NCBI GenBank assembly: GCA_002840685.1
Contig: PHBU01000011.1
Span: 1 to 64,000, forward strand
Direction of reading: 5' to 3'
Source of the DNA: Chloroflexi bacterium HGW-Chloroflexi-6
GTDB taxonomy: Bacteria; Chloroflexota; Anaerolineae; Anaerolineales; Villigracilaceae
DNA length: 64,000 bases
The position numbers and the translations under genes were made by a program. The notes beneath the pieces are model-generated. The model had not been told where the DNA came from. It ran no database searches and saw only the letters and a program-made list of their open reading frames with translations. This document shows positions 1 to 8,791 of the stretch, one piece after another. The number at the start of each line of letters is the position of its first letter. Position 1 is the first letter of the stretch.

Positions 1-217
1 CAGGAGCAATCCTGTTCTTTTTGTTTCCCGCCAGGGGCGGGACTGACGCCATCCCATCGTCGCCTCAAGCAAAAGGACAGGAGCAATCCTGTTCTTTTTT
101 TGTTTCCCGCCGAGGGCGGGACTGACGCCATCCCATCGTCGCCTCAAGCAAAAGGACAGGAGCAATCCTGTCTTTTTTGTTTCCCGCCGGGGGCCATCCC
201 ATCACCATCTCAAGCAA
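1..217. repeat. Tandem repeat, ~77-79 bp unit, with terminator-like hairpins
   Basis: Three copies start at 1, 78 and 157; the third is shortened and decayed, and the first may run in from outside the window. Each unit holds a hairpin ACAGGA-gcaa-TCCTGT followed by a T-rich run, shaped like an intrinsic terminator on the plus strand, and then CCCGCC...GGCGGG, a second G+C-rich hairpin (reduced in copy 3). The array ends just before the promoter of the YwiC-like gene, so it may insulate that gene from an upstream neighbour. No ORF is supported here. Confidence 0.8.
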
Positions 218-233
218 ATGGACAGGCTTAAGC

Positions 234-263
234 TTGTGCTACTGTGTTTAATCGAGTTACAAT
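234..263 (+). promoter_or_regulatory. Promoter of YwiC-like gene, near-leaderless
   Basis: TTGTGC at 234-239, an 18 bp spacer and TACAAT at 258-263. The ATG at 272 lies 8 nt after the -10, so transcription would begin at or next to the start codon. No Shine-Dalgarno is present. Confidence 0.5.
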
Positions 264-271
264 ATCAGTAC

Positions 272-1087
272 ATGAAACGATTCTTTCAAAAACACATCGC
301 CATTCCGCAAGATCACGGATCGTGGGTTTTCCTGTTCAGTCCGCTGCTGATTGGGTTATCAGCCGGGGCGACGTTCAACGCCGCTTCGCTGGCCCTGGTT
401 ATCGCAGCGCTGGCTGCCTTCCTGATCCGCCAGCCGCTGACGGTGGCAGTCAAGGCCTATTCGGGCCGCCGCCCCAAAAGCGACCTGCCTGCGGCCCGTT
501 TCTGGCTGATCGTGTATGGCGTGATCGGGCTGGCTTCGGCAGCAGAATTGTTCATGCTCGGCTATACCATGCTAGCCTGGCTGGCTCTGCCCGCCCTGCC
601 GGTCTTTGCCTGGCATCTGTGGCTGGTCAGCAAGCGCGAAGAACGCCGCCAGTCGGGCATCGAGATCCTGGCAACCGGGGTGCTGGCGCTTTCGGCCCCG
701 GCAGCCTACTGGATTGGACAGAACGCTTACGAACCGCTCGGCTGGGTCTTGTGGATACTGGCCTGGTTCCAGTCGGCGGCGTCGATCATTCATGCCTACC
801 TGCGGCTGGAACAACGCGAGTGGCGCACTCCCATCAGCCTGGCGGACCGTTTTCGAGCGGGCTGGCGCGCCCTGGCCTACACCGGATTTAACCTGGCGCT
901 TTCCGTCGTTTTGGGTGTCTTTGGCATCATTCCCGGTCTGGTCTGGCTGGCTTTCCTGCTCCAGTTTGGCGAAACGCTCTTCGGAACAGTCAACCCGGCG
1001 ACGGGTGCGAAGCCGGTCCAGATTGGGGTACGGCAATTGATCGTCAGCAGTCTCTTCACTCTTTTGTTTATCCTGACCTGGGGGTAG
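272..1087 (+). CDS. YwiC-like integral membrane protein
   Basis: 271-residue polytopic membrane protein of the YwiC-like family, function unknown. The conserved family N-terminus IPQDHGSWVFLFSPLLIGL sits a few residues after the chosen start, followed by about eight hydrophobic segments. A cytoplasmic stretch with basic and acidic residues (SKREERRQSG) lies near the middle. An ATG at 218 is in frame, but the one at 272 fits the family and sits 8 nt after a TACAAT box. The next gene follows after 56 nt and may be co-transcribed. Family assignment is confident from the N-terminal motif; no substrate or role can be read from the sequence. Confidence 0.8.
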   Translation: MKRFFQKHIAIPQDHGSWVFLFSPLLIGLSAGATFNAASLALVIAALAAFLIRQPLTVAVKAYSGRRPKSDLPAARFWLIVYGVIGLASAAELFMLGYTMLAWLALPALPVFAWHLWLVSKREERRQSGIEILATGVLALSAPAAYWIGQNAYEPLGWVLWILAWFQSAASIIHAYLRLEQREWRTPISLADRFRAGWRALAYTGFNLALSVVLGVFGIIPGLVWLAFLLQFGETLFGTVNPATGAKPVQIGVRQLIVSSLFTLLFILTWG

Positions 1088-1143
1088 GATTTTCCCAATA
1101 GTTTGCGGAGCAGCATTCCGCACAATGAGAACGGAGCTGAAAT

Positions 1144-1413
1144 ATGTCGCGCATCGAATGGAAAACCCTGCTGGTAGTAAACGACCGCAGCGAAGCAGAA
1201 GTGATCAAAGCGGCGCTTGAAGCGCAAGGCATCCAGGCTGAATTGTTCCAGGAAGCCGCCGGCACAGTGTACGGCCTGACCGGGGGCATGCTTGGCGAAG
1301 TCGAGGTGTGCGTTACACCCACCGACCTGGTTGCCGCGCGCGACTGGCTGAAAGCCTATCAAAACCACCAACTGGAGAATACCCTTGGAGAAGACAGTTC
1401 TCCCGATCAATAA
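1144..1413 (+). CDS. DUF2007-like small protein
   Basis: 89-residue soluble protein resembling the DUF2007 family (putative signal-transducing, PII-like fold). The pattern is a first strand (WKTLLVVND), a helix starting SEAEVIKAALEAQGI, a central strand rich in small residues and a C-terminal VTPTDLVAARDWLKAY helix, as in that family. A Shine-Dalgarno (GGAG) precedes the ATG. It lies 56 nt after the YwiC-like gene in the same direction. A short hairpin, GCGGA...TCCGC, lies between the two genes. No binding partner can be inferred. Confidence 0.7.
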   Translation: MSRIEWKTLLVVNDRSEAEVIKAALEAQGIQAELFQEAAGTVYGLTGGMLGEVEVCVTPTDLVAARDWLKAYQNHQLENTLGEDSSPDQ

Positions 1414-1604
1414 AAATGAGACAGGCGGTGCGGATTAAACCCTGCTGCCTGTAATTAAATCTTGATTTGATCTGCAAAACAAAAAACCTGCTGCGTGCTG
1501 CATCTGGGCTGATGGTTAATCATCAGTGTTGGATAACTTTCCAGTGCTGATAAAAATGAAGATCAAAGCAGCTAAGCAAGTTCAATCGGGCCTCAGCAAG
1601 CAAT

Positions 1605-1634
1605 AAAAAACGGGAGCGAAAGCTCCCGTTTTTT
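1605..1634. terminator. Bidirectional intrinsic terminator
   Basis: AAAAAACGGGAGC - gaaa - GCTCCCGTTTTTT, a perfect stem with U-tracts on both strands. It lies directly after the glpD stop on the minus strand. The 1414-1604 stretch before it holds no gene, only a short CTGATG...CATCAG hairpin near 1510. Confidence 0.9.
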
Positions 1635-1639
1635 AGTTG

Positions 1640-3310
1640 TTACAAGACCACCCCGTGAAATTCTTTTAGCACCTTCAGTGTGCGCGCTATTTCTGCTTGT
1701 TTTTGCTCCGCGCTCCAGCCCAGCCTGTCAGCCATGATCCCGGCCAGTTCATCCACCAGCGGACGGGTGACCTGCCCCAACCAGGCCAGCGTCGAGCGGC
1801 GGATGAGCAAATCGTCAATATGCTCGGCCCTTTCGCGCTCGACCAGGAAACGCACCTCACCAACCGTCCAGCCCGCAAGCGACTTCAACGGTTCGGCACT
1901 GGTGGCTTTGATGAATTTGGCAATTTCCATGGCCCGCGTCCCATAACGTTCGAAAAGATTTTTGGGAATGAAATCACCCAGGCCGGTTTCTTCGGCCACT
2001 TTCTTGATATATTCGATCTGCGCCAGGCTGACTACCGGGTAATCCTTACCGCCGCCGATCGGGGTTTTGAGCGTGTCGGCCCGGCGGGTTTTGCCCAGGA
2101 TTCCCATGATTTTGTCGGCCACCTGTTCGCCAAAGGCGCGATAGCTGGTCCACTTGCCGCCGACCAGCGAGTAAACCGGAATGTTACCAGCCATGTCTTC
2201 TTTGACGCTGTGGTCGCGGGTGATCTGGCCGGTGGTTTTGGCTTTCATGTATTCGAGTGGGCGAACGCCCGAGAAGCGGAAAACGATATGCTCGGGGCCG
2301 ACCTTGATGGTTGGGAAGACGCGCGAGACCAGATCGATGAAATATTGCTCTTCTTCAGGGGTACAGCGGGCTTCGTCCGGGTTTTGGATGGGCAGATCGC
2401 TGGTGCCGATGATGACCTTGTCGTAGAACGGGAAGATCAGCACGATGCGCCCGTCTTTGTTCTCGAAGAAAAATTCGTTCTTGCCGATGGCCTCGCGCAG
2501 TTCCGGGTGATTGAGCACCAGGTGCGAGCCTTTTGTGCCGCCGATATAGCGTTCGGATACGCCAAAAGTGGAATTGACCATATCGATCCATGGCCCGGCA
2601 GCATTGATGATCAATTTGGGATGCAGGCTGAAGGTCTGCTGATTGACTTCATCTCGCAAAGTGACAAAATTGCCCTGCGCCCCAACGAACGAAACATAGT
2701 TCAGAGCCTTGCCGCCATCCTTTTCGCCGTCCAGCAGCAGTTCAACGGTGTAACGCTCCGGGCTGAGGATCTGGCCATCGTAGTAGGTCGCTGTGAATTT
2801 AATATCCTGGGCCAGCTTGGGATATTTCTCGAGCGATTTCTGGCGTCCTTCGAACTTGTGCGGCGGAACGGTTTTCTGGGCGCGGGTAAAGGCATCGTAG
2901 AAGATCAGACCGATCTTGATCACCAGTGCCCCGCGCTCGGCGGGTTTGTCGAGCAGGTTCAGGAATTTGAATGGCGCATTCAGCAAACCCGAGAAAAGCT
3001 TGAACATCGGCACAACGGTCGGCAGGGGCTTGACGAGGTGCGGAGCATTCTGAATCATGCGGTTGCGCTCCTGCACCGCCTCGCGCACCAAACGAAACTC
3101 CCCGTTTTCGAGGTAGCGGATGCCGCCATGGGCCATATGCGACGAAGCCGCACTCGCCCCGGAGCAGAAGTCACCGCGATCGATGATCAAGACATCGACA
3201 CCGTTCAAGGCCAGATCGCGAAAAACGCCGGCACCATTGATGCCCGCACCCACGATCAGCACATCTGGAGATTTGGCTTTTATGGAGGTAAGAATTTCGT
3301 TTCGGTTCAT
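1640..3310 (-). CDS. glpD: Glycerol-3-phosphate dehydrogenase (FAD, GlpD type)
   Basis: 556-residue flavoenzyme that oxidises sn-glycerol 3-phosphate to dihydroxyacetone phosphate and passes electrons to quinone at the membrane. The N-terminal FAD-binding motif VGAGINGAG is followed by the family signature around CSGASAASSHMAHGGIRYLE. The catalytic domain continues through RPLEYMKAKTTGQITRDH and SLVGGKWTSYR, with a C-terminal DAO_C-like domain. Length matches bacterial GlpD. AGGAAAA precedes the ATG. It stands alone: no glpF or glpK is adjacent. A palindrome at 3454-3471 in the divergent upstream region may serve as its operator. It ends at a strong terminator. Confidence 0.95.
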   Translation of the reverse strand: MNRNEILTSIKAKSPDVLIVGAGINGAGVFRDLALNGVDVLIIDRGDFCSGASAASSHMAHGGIRYLENGEFRLVREAVQERNRMIQNAPHLVKPLPTVVPMFKLFSGLLNAPFKFLNLLDKPAERGALVIKIGLIFYDAFTRAQKTVPPHKFEGRQKSLEKYPKLAQDIKFTATYYDGQILSPERYTVELLLDGEKDGGKALNYVSFVGAQGNFVTLRDEVNQQTFSLHPKLIINAAGPWIDMVNSTFGVSERYIGGTKGSHLVLNHPELREAIGKNEFFFENKDGRIVLIFPFYDKVIIGTSDLPIQNPDEARCTPEEEQYFIDLVSRVFPTIKVGPEHIVFRFSGVRPLEYMKAKTTGQITRDHSVKEDMAGNIPVYSLVGGKWTSYRAFGEQVADKIMGILGKTRRADTLKTPIGGGKDYPVVSLAQIEYIKKVAEETGLGDFIPKNLFERYGTRAMEIAKFIKATSAEPLKSLAGWTVGEVRFLVERERAEHIDDLLIRRSTLAWLGQVTRPLVDELAGIMADRLGWSAEQKQAEIARTLKVLKEFHGVVL

Positions 3311-3453
3311 AATTTTCCTGTACCGGACACCAAACTCTCATGATTTTGGAAATACCGTGTGGCATTCCAATCTGTGAAGACGCAGGGGTCCCATAAAATG
3401 AATTGTGATATCAAGCACTATTTTACGCCAAAACTTTCAAAAAGGTTAAAACT

Positions 3454-3471
3454 CATGTTACCGGTCACATG
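3454..3471. promoter_or_regulatory. Near-perfect 18 bp palindrome, putative operator
   Basis: CATGTTACCGGTCACATG is symmetric apart from one central-flank pair. It lies between divergent glpD and the DUF58 gene, about 15 bp before the putative -35 of the latter. A dimeric repressor or activator site is the simplest reading; the regulator is unknown. The rest of 3311-3520 holds no gene. Confidence 0.45.
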
Positions 3472-3484
3472 TCATTTTATTGCA

Positions 3485-3513
3485 TTGCGCTTGTGAGCCT
3501 TTTCACGTATGCT
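3485..3513 (+). promoter_or_regulatory. Promoter of the DUF58-transglutaminase pair
   Basis: TTGCGC at 3485-3490, a 17 bp spacer and TATGCT at 3508-3513. The ATG at 3521 follows after 7 nt without a Shine-Dalgarno, pointing to a leaderless message. Confidence 0.45.
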
Positions 3514-3520
3514 TAACCCA

Positions 3521-4813
3521 ATGAAAACCCAGATGCGCTTCAAGGCTTACATCCTGGCACCCTTGCTGATCGTGCTCCTGATCCTGCAATGGCGCGATCC
3601 TTCGCGGGTCTGGACGATGCTGCTGGTAACCCTGGGCGGCGTCTGGCTGCTGGGCTGGCTGTGGGCGCGTTCGATTTTCAGGAACACGCGCATCATGCGC
3701 GAAATACGGTTTGGCTGGGCCCAGGTTGGCGACCGGCTCGAAGAGCGCTTCACCGTTGAGAACCGCGGCTTTTTGCCGCTGCTCAACGCCGAGATCGAAG
3801 ACCACTCGACCATGCCGGGATACAACGCCGGACGGGTGACAGCGGTCGGTTCGCAGGATGTGACCACCTGGACCACCCAGGGCATTTGCTCGCGGCGCGG
3901 CGTTTACCTACTCGGCGGGACGACCCTGCACAGTGCTGACCCGTTTGGCCTGTATTCCGTTTCGGTGCATGACCCGGCCCAGGCGACCCTGATGGTCATG
4001 CCGCCTGTCGTCCCGTTGCCGCAGATCGAGATCACACCAGGTGGTTATCTGGGAGAAGGCCGTCCGCGCCCACGCGCCCCGGAACAGACCGTTGGCGCAG
4101 CAGGCGTGCGCGCCTACCAGCCCGGCGACCCGCTGCGCATGATCCACTGGCCGACCAGCGCCCGCCAGGGCTCGTTGTTTGTGCGCACCTTCGATGGTGC
4201 GCCGGCCGGCGACTGGTGGGTTTTGCTCGATCTCGACCGCGAGATCCTGGCCGGCAGCGGATTCGACTCGACCGAAGAACACGCCATCATTCTGGCGGCC
4301 TCGCTGGCCGACCGCGGTTTGAAAGCCCGCCAATCGGTTGGGATGGTCATCAACGGCGAACCTTTCACCTGGCTTGCGCCGCAAGAATCACCGGCCCAGC
4401 GCTGGCAAATCTTGCGGGCACTGGCCCTGGCCCAACCCGGAAATGTCTCACTGGCCAACCTGCTGGAACGGGTCCGCAGCCAGATCGGCCAGCGCGCCAG
4501 CCTGCTGATCATCACCTCGTCGCGCAGCAGTGAGTGGCTGAACCCGCTGGCCATGCTGACCCGCAAGGGAATTATCCCGACCGTGTTATGGCTGGATGCG
4601 GAAACCTTCGTTCACAAAAAACTCCCTGGCGGCGACCTGCCGTTGGTATTGGCAAAGCACCAGATCTCCTGCCACGTTATTACACCCGACCTACTCAACC
4701 GGCCTGAAGCGCAACCCGGGCAAGCCGGGCAGTGGGAGTGGCACACCTCGGTCACGGGGCGGGTAATTCCCATCCACAAACCGGGCGATTTATCCTGGCG
4801 GAGGCTGGGATGA
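3521..4813 (+). CDS. DUF58 domain protein
   Basis: 430-residue protein with two N-terminal transmembrane segments (about residues 7-45) and a DUF58 domain carrying the typical sequence [21 protein letters not shown], then a von Willebrand A-like fold starting [13 protein letters not shown]58 proteins normally act with a MoxR AAA+ ATPase and a transglutaminase; the second partner follows immediately, but no moxR gene is next to it. The start at 3521 is preferred over the in-frame ATG at 3509, which falls inside the putative -10. The stop overlaps the next start as ATGA, so translation is probably coupled. The biochemical role of the family is unsettled. Confidence 0.85.
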   Translation: MKTQMRFKAYILAPLLIVLLILQWRDPSRVWTMLLVTLGGVWLLGWLWARSIFRNTRIMREIRFGWAQVGDRLEERFTVENRGFLPLLNAEIEDHSTMPGYNAGRVTAVGSQDVTTWTTQGICSRRGVYLLGGTTLHSADPFGLYSVSVHDPAQATLMVMPPVVPLPQIEITPGGYLGEGRPRPRAPEQTVGAAGVRAYQPGDPLRMIHWPTSARQGSLFVRTFDGAPAGDWWVLLDLDREILAGSGFDSTEEHAIILAASLADRGLKARQSVGMVINGEPFTWLAPQESPAQRWQILRALALAQPGNVSLANLLERVRSQIGQRASLLIITSSRSSEWLNPLAMLTRKGIIPTVLWLDAETFVHKKLPGGDLPLVLAKHQISCHVITPDLLNRPEAQPGQAGQWEWHTSVTGRVIPIHKPGDLSWRRLG

Positions 4814-7134
4814 AACGAGTCCTGGCTTTTTTCTCGCTGGAAAATCCGCGCAGGTGGTGGCTTTTGGCCACACTGTGGCTGGCGCTGGCCTGCGTGGTCT
4901 GGGATGTGGTCCGCAGCCTGTCCGATGCCGCACCGGGCGGTTTGCTGGCAGCCACGCTGATAGGGGCGGGCCTGGCCTGGGCGCTGGCACGAGGCCGCTG
5001 GTCAGCGGCCAGGGCTGGCGGGTTGTACGCGTTTGCCGGGGTCGGGGCCCTGGTTATTTTAACGGCCAGAATTACAGGAACAGTATTCGGCCTGCTTGAC
5101 GGAACATTTTCCATTTTGTTTGGCTGGCTGACGCTCGAACCGCTCGATTTTGGCAGGCTGGCTGAACTATTGTTTGAATTGAATGCGCGCATGAGCGGCC
5201 TGCTGGTGCGCCTGGTCCAATGGATTTTCGCCTTTTTGCAGGGGCGCACGCTCGAAGACGCGGTGGTAGGCGAGCTGATGTGGCTGATCCTGTTCTGGCT
5301 GTTGGCCGGCTGGGCCGGCTGGCTGCTGGCGCGCCGCTCCGATGTGATCGGGGCGTTTTTGCCGCTGCTGGCGTTGCAGGCTGTCGTTTTGGACACCTTC
5401 CGTCAAAAAGAGCTGTCTTTCCTGTGGTTCAGCCTGTTCTTTTTTGTGAGCCTGCTCGGGCTGGTGCGCTACGAACGCCGCCTGCACGAATGGCTGCGCA
5501 CCAGATTGGATTACGCCGAGAATGCGACGATCAACAGCCTGGTCAGCGCGCTGGTATTGGCGGCGCTGCTGGTTGGGCTGGGCATGGCAACGCCCTCGAT
5601 CTCGGTTGAAGAAATCAAGAAGGCCTGGGAGGAACGCCAGGCGGCAGAACAGGCAGCCGAAACCGGGACAGGATCATCTGGAACGGGAGCGGGAGGCCCA
5701 TCAGACAAAACCGGGGAGCGGGTCGTGGCCGGACTGCCGCGCGACCACCTGCTGCGCGGTGATGTGGCCCTCTCTGAGGCGCTGGTGATGCGGGTCAAGA
5801 CATACGATTTTTTGCCAATGCCGCGCGTGGATATCCAGATCGATGCACCGCGCTATTACTGGCGGGTCGAAACCTACGACAGCTACAGCGGGCTGGGCTG
5901 GGTCAGCAGCCCCTCGGAAAGCGCCAGTTACCCGGCAGGAGAGATCTTTGTCGCTGAAAAACCCGAATTTTACAAGCGGGTCGAACACGATTTTGAGATT
6001 CTCAATCAAGATGCGCCACTGATCTACCGCGTAGGGATACTGGAAAGCGCGAACGTGCCCCTGGAGATCGAATGGCGCAATGCGCTGGCCCGAATGACCC
6101 TGCCCGCCGCGCTCAACGGCACCGCAGATCTGTTCCGCGCGAAGAGCCTTTCGAACACCTACCGGGCCACTTCGCTGGTCGCAACGGTGGACGCCGAAAC
6201 CCTGCGCGATATTTGGCCGGATTACCCCGAATGGGTGCGGACCCGCTACCTGGCACTGCCGCCGCTGCCGGAACGGGTGACAAGTCTGGCACGCGATATT
6301 ACAGCGACAAGCCCCAGCCTGTACGACCGGGCCGAGGCCATTGAGCGCTACCTGCGCACGAATTACGAGTACAGTCTGGATATCGACGCCCCGCCGCCGG
6401 GCAGGGACCCGGTCGATTATTTTCTATTTGACCTGAAAAAAGGATATTGCGACTACTACGCCTCGGCGATGGTGGTGCTGGCGCGCGCTTCAGGCGTCCC
6501 GGCCCGGCTGGTGGTGGGCTACGTCGGCGGGAGCTACGACCCGGTCGAGGCCGTTTACACCGTGCGCGAAGCGGATGCCCACTCGTGGGTCGAGGTTTAC
6601 TTCCCGACCGTTGGCTGGGTCGAGTTCGAACCGACCGCCAGCCAACCGGGATTCCAACGGGTAGGCACCGGGGCGGCTCCCCTGCCGTTCGTCATGCCGG
6701 AAAAAGTGGAAGAACCGCCGCTGACCTGGCTATGGCGCTGGCTGGCAGGTTTGCCCGGGTTCCAGCCCTGGCTGGCGCTGGCGGCCGTGCTGACCGCGCT
6801 GGGGATACTCCTGCACCGTTTGCTGCGCGATTGGGGTGACCCGCGTCCGCCAACAGTGCGCCAGATCGGGCGAATCTACCAGGCGATGCAGAAGCGCGGG
6901 GCCAGAATTCTCAAATCTGAGTTCCGGGTTAACCAGACTCCGCAGGAGTTTTTGGAAACATTAACAGCCCAGATTTACGCCCGAAAGTCACAAAAACACA
7001 CCGCAAGCCTCGTCAATGATATCGAGCAAATCGCAAGCCTGTATCAGTTGTCGCTGTTCAGCGGGCATACCCCGAGCGGGAAAGATGCCAGGCGCGCAGA
7101 GCAAGCCTGGTGGCGGCTGAGATGGCGGATGTGA
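4810..7134 (+). CDS. Transglutaminase-like membrane protein (TgpA/DUF3488 type)
   Basis: 774-residue membrane protein. The N-terminal 260 residues hold a cluster of hydrophobic helices, followed by an extracytoplasmic transglutaminase-core domain with catalytic Cys about 547 ([13 protein letters not shown]), His about 591 ([11 protein letters not shown]) and the acidic motif WVEFEPT. One more transmembrane helix follows near residue 650, then a cytoplasmic C-terminal DUF4129-like tail. This matches TgpA-type proteins that pair with DUF58 proteins. Start chosen from the ATGA overlap with the DUF58 gene. The third acid is Glu, where many relatives have Asp. A terminator follows. Whether it crosslinks or hydrolyses protein substrates cannot be told from sequence. 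Confidence 0.88.
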   Translation: MKRVLAFFSLENPRRWWLLATLWLALACVVWDVVRSLSDAAPGGLLAATLIGAGLAWALARGRWSAARAGGLYAFAGVGALVILTARITGTVFGLLDGTFSILFGWLTLEPLDFGRLAELLFELNARMSGLLVRLVQWIFAFLQGRTLEDAVVGELMWLILFWLLAGWAGWLLARRSDVIGAFLPLLALQAVVLDTFRQKELSFLWFSLFFFVSLLGLVRYERRLHEWLRTRLDYAENATINSLVSALVLAALLVGLGMATPSISVEEIKKAWEERQAAEQAAETGTGSSGTGAGGPSDKTGERVVAGLPRDHLLRGDVALSEALVMRVKTYDFLPMPRVDIQIDAPRYYWRVETYDSYSGLGWVSSPSESASYPAGEIFVAEKPEFYKRVEHDFEILNQDAPLIYRVGILESANVPLEIEWRNALARMTLPAALNGTADLFRAKSLSNTYRATSLVATVDAETLRDIWPDYPEWVRTRYLALPPLPERVTSLARDITATSPSLYDRAEAIERYLRTNYEYSLDIDAPPPGRDPVDYFLFDLKKGYCDYYASAMVVLARASGVPARLVVGYVGGSYDPVEAVYTVREADAHSWVEVYFPTVGWVEFEPTASQPGFQRVGTGAAPLPFVMPEKVEEPPLTWLWRWLAGLPGFQPWLALAAVLTALGILLHRLLRDWGDPRPPTVRQIGRIYQAMQKRGARILKSEFRVNQTPQEFLETLTAQIYARKSQKHTASLVNDIEQIASLYQLSLFSGHTPSGKDARRAEQAWWRLRWRM

Positions 7135-7148
7135 TGTGAAACGTGAAA

Positions 7149-7188
7149 GAAAAAGAGCAGCACCCCAAACGGAGCGCTGCTCTTTTTC
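7149..7188. terminator. Bidirectional intrinsic terminator
   Basis: GAAAAAGAGCAGC and GCTGCTCTTTTTC form a perfect 13 bp stem with a 14 nt loop. It lies between two convergent genes and serves the transglutaminase gene and the minus-strand purine block. Confidence 0.92.
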
Positions 7189-7203
7189 TTGTCAGAAAGG
7201 TTA

Positions 7204-8193
7204 TTAACTCATCGTCAACGCCATGACGGCCTTTTGGGCGTGCAGGCGATTTTCGGCTTCATCAAAGACAACCGACTGCGGGCCGTCGAGCACGCTGGAG
7301 GTGACTTCGATGTTGCGATCGGCGGGCAATGGGTGCATGTAGATCGCGCCGGGTTTGGCAACCTTGAGCTTGGCATCGTCCATGATCCAGTCTTTGTACA
7401 TATCCTGGAGTTTTTTGCCTTCGACTTTGTCGGTGGTGGTCAGGAGCGGGCCCCAAGACTTGGCGTAGATGACATCGGCGTCTTTGCAGGCTTCGGTCAT
7501 GCCGTCTTTGCTGTCGATGATCTCGAAGCTGGTCCCGGCCAGTTTGGCCTGTTCTTTGGCCTGTTCAACAATCTCGGGCATGAGCGGGAATTCGGGCGGG
7601 TAAGCCAGGGTCACATCCATGCCAAAGCGCGGCATTTGCAGGATCAGCGATTGCGGTACGGAGATCGGCTTGAGATACGAAGCGGCATAAGCCCAGGAAA
7701 CAACAATCTTCTTCTTGCGCAGATCGCGGCCTTTTTTCTCCATGATGGTCATCAGGTCGGCCAGGCACTGGAAGGGGTGGTAAACGTCGCATTGCATGTT
7801 GAGGACCGGGGCGCGGCTGGATTTGGCAACCGCGTTCAGGTAATCGTTGCCGTCGCCATAATCGCAGTGGCGGATGGCGATGCCGTCAAAATAACGGCCA
7901 AAGATCTCACCAATCTCAACCGGGGTGTCACCGTGCGAGATCTGGGTGGTGTTGCTGTCAATGAAAGCGCCGTGGCCGCCGAGTTGGGCCATGCCCGCTT
8001 CGAACGATCCGCGGGTGCGGGTGGACGAGAAGAAGAACAGCATCGCCAGCACCTTGTCGCGCAGGTAAGGGTGGGGTTCGCCGAGGGCGCGTTTGCGCTT
8101 AAGGTCCCAGGCTACTTCTAATACAGTTTCGACTTCTTCTTTGGTGAAGTCAAGATCGCCGATAAAATCTCGGCCGCGGAAATTGGTTTGCAT
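7204..8193 (-). CDS. YgeW-like carbamoyltransferase (ATCase/OTCase fold)
   Basis: 329-residue member of the aspartate/ornithine carbamoyltransferase superfamily. The carbamoyl-phosphate motif SSTRTR, the central YHPFQCLADL (family HPxQ) and HPLPADRNIEV near the end are intact. The middle section (VVSWAYAASYLKPISVPQSL, RFGMDVTLAYPPE) closely resembles E. coli YgeW rather than anabolic OTCase or ATCase, though the protein is shorter. YgeW-type proteins occur in purine-degradation clusters and are thought to act on ureido or diamino acids; the substrate here is unknown. GGAG precedes the ATG. It is the last gene of a nine-gene minus-strand block that also encodes YgeY and two purine deaminases. 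Anabolic ornithine carbamoyltransferase is the main alternative. Confidence 0.8.
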   Translation of the reverse strand: MQTNFRGRDFIGDLDFTKEEVETVLEVAWDLKRKRALGEPHPYLRDKVLAMLFFFSSTRTRGSFEAGMAQLGGHGAFIDSNTTQISHGDTPVEIGEIFGRYFDGIAIRHCDYGDGNDYLNAVAKSSRAPVLNMQCDVYHPFQCLADLMTIMEKKGRDLRKKKIVVSWAYAASYLKPISVPQSLILQMPRFGMDVTLAYPPEFPLMPEIVEQAKEQAKLAGTSFEIIDSKDGMTEACKDADVIYAKSWGPLLTTTDKVEGKKLQDMYKDWIMDDAKLKVAKPGAIYMHPLPADRNIEVTSSVLDGPQSVVFDEAENRLHAQKAVMALTMS

Positions 8194-8241
8194 TGCGAAT
8201 ACTCCTTTTTAAGTGTCAGGTTTCAAGTTTCAGGTGTGATG

Positions 8242-8760
8242 TCACACGCGTAATACTTGCAGATCGATAAATCTTCCATCTTCCCAGGTCAGGCGGACAC
8301 CTTCACAGTAGTCGATATAGTCGCCCAGGGAAGCGAAATCGAAATCGGGCAGGCAGGCGATGGCGCTCAGTTCGACCACGCCGCCATGATTGACCACCAG
8401 CGCCGCGCCGCCCTCGGGCAGGGATTCGACCAATTGATCGTAGAAATCAGCGAGGCGCCGGATGTAGCGCGTTGTCGGGCCGTTTTGACGGGAGGCGGCT
8501 GCGTACTCGTCAAAACTGGCAGGCCAGGGGCACTCCAGGTCAACGCTATCCCCGTAGGTGGCGATCAGCTCGGCAGTTTCATCAACGGGATAGCCCATCG
8601 CCACGGCAGTCTGAACGGCGCGCGGCAGGGGGCTGGTCACCACGCGCTCAAATTTCCCCATTCCCTGGCCGACCAGGTTCGCGAGAGCGATACCTTCTTC
8701 GGAAAGGTCTGGCAGCGCGCGGTTGCGCAGGGAATGGCGGCGGATTTCGATGGTTTTCAT
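8242..8760 (-). CDS. Histidine phosphatase family protein
   Basis: 172-residue protein of the phosphoglycerate-mutase-like (histidine phosphatase) family. The N-terminal motif is RRHSLR instead of the usual RHG, keeping the catalytic His but replacing Gly by Ser. TSPLPRAVQTA supplies the phosphate-binding Arg, and VVNHGGVVE the second catalytic His. The gene sits 31 nt after ygeY and 48 nt before the YgeW-like gene, so it is probably co-transcribed with the purine block. Substrate unknown; such proteins act on small phosphorylated metabolites or on phosphoproteins. Confidence 0.8.
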   Translation of the reverse strand: MKTIEIRRHSLRNRALPDLSEEGIALANLVGQGMGKFERVVTSPLPRAVQTAVAMGYPVDETAELIATYGDSVDLECPWPASFDEYAAASRQNGPTTRYIRRLADFYDQLVESLPEGGAALVVNHGGVVELSAIACLPDFDFASLGDYIDYCEGVRLTWEDGRFIDLQVLRV

Positions 8761-8791
8761 GTGGTTATCGGGGCGACCCGGCGGATCGCCC

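Noticed and set aside
1697-3343. 548-codon plus-strand frame across glpD
   Set aside because: It is antisense to a certain gene; the protein has no family features and arises from G+C-rich codon bias.
8236-8249. GTGTGA-TCACAC-like palindrome resembling a CRP site
   Set aside because: The half-sites are only 2 bp apart, while CRP needs 6; it also overlaps the phosphatase stop codon.
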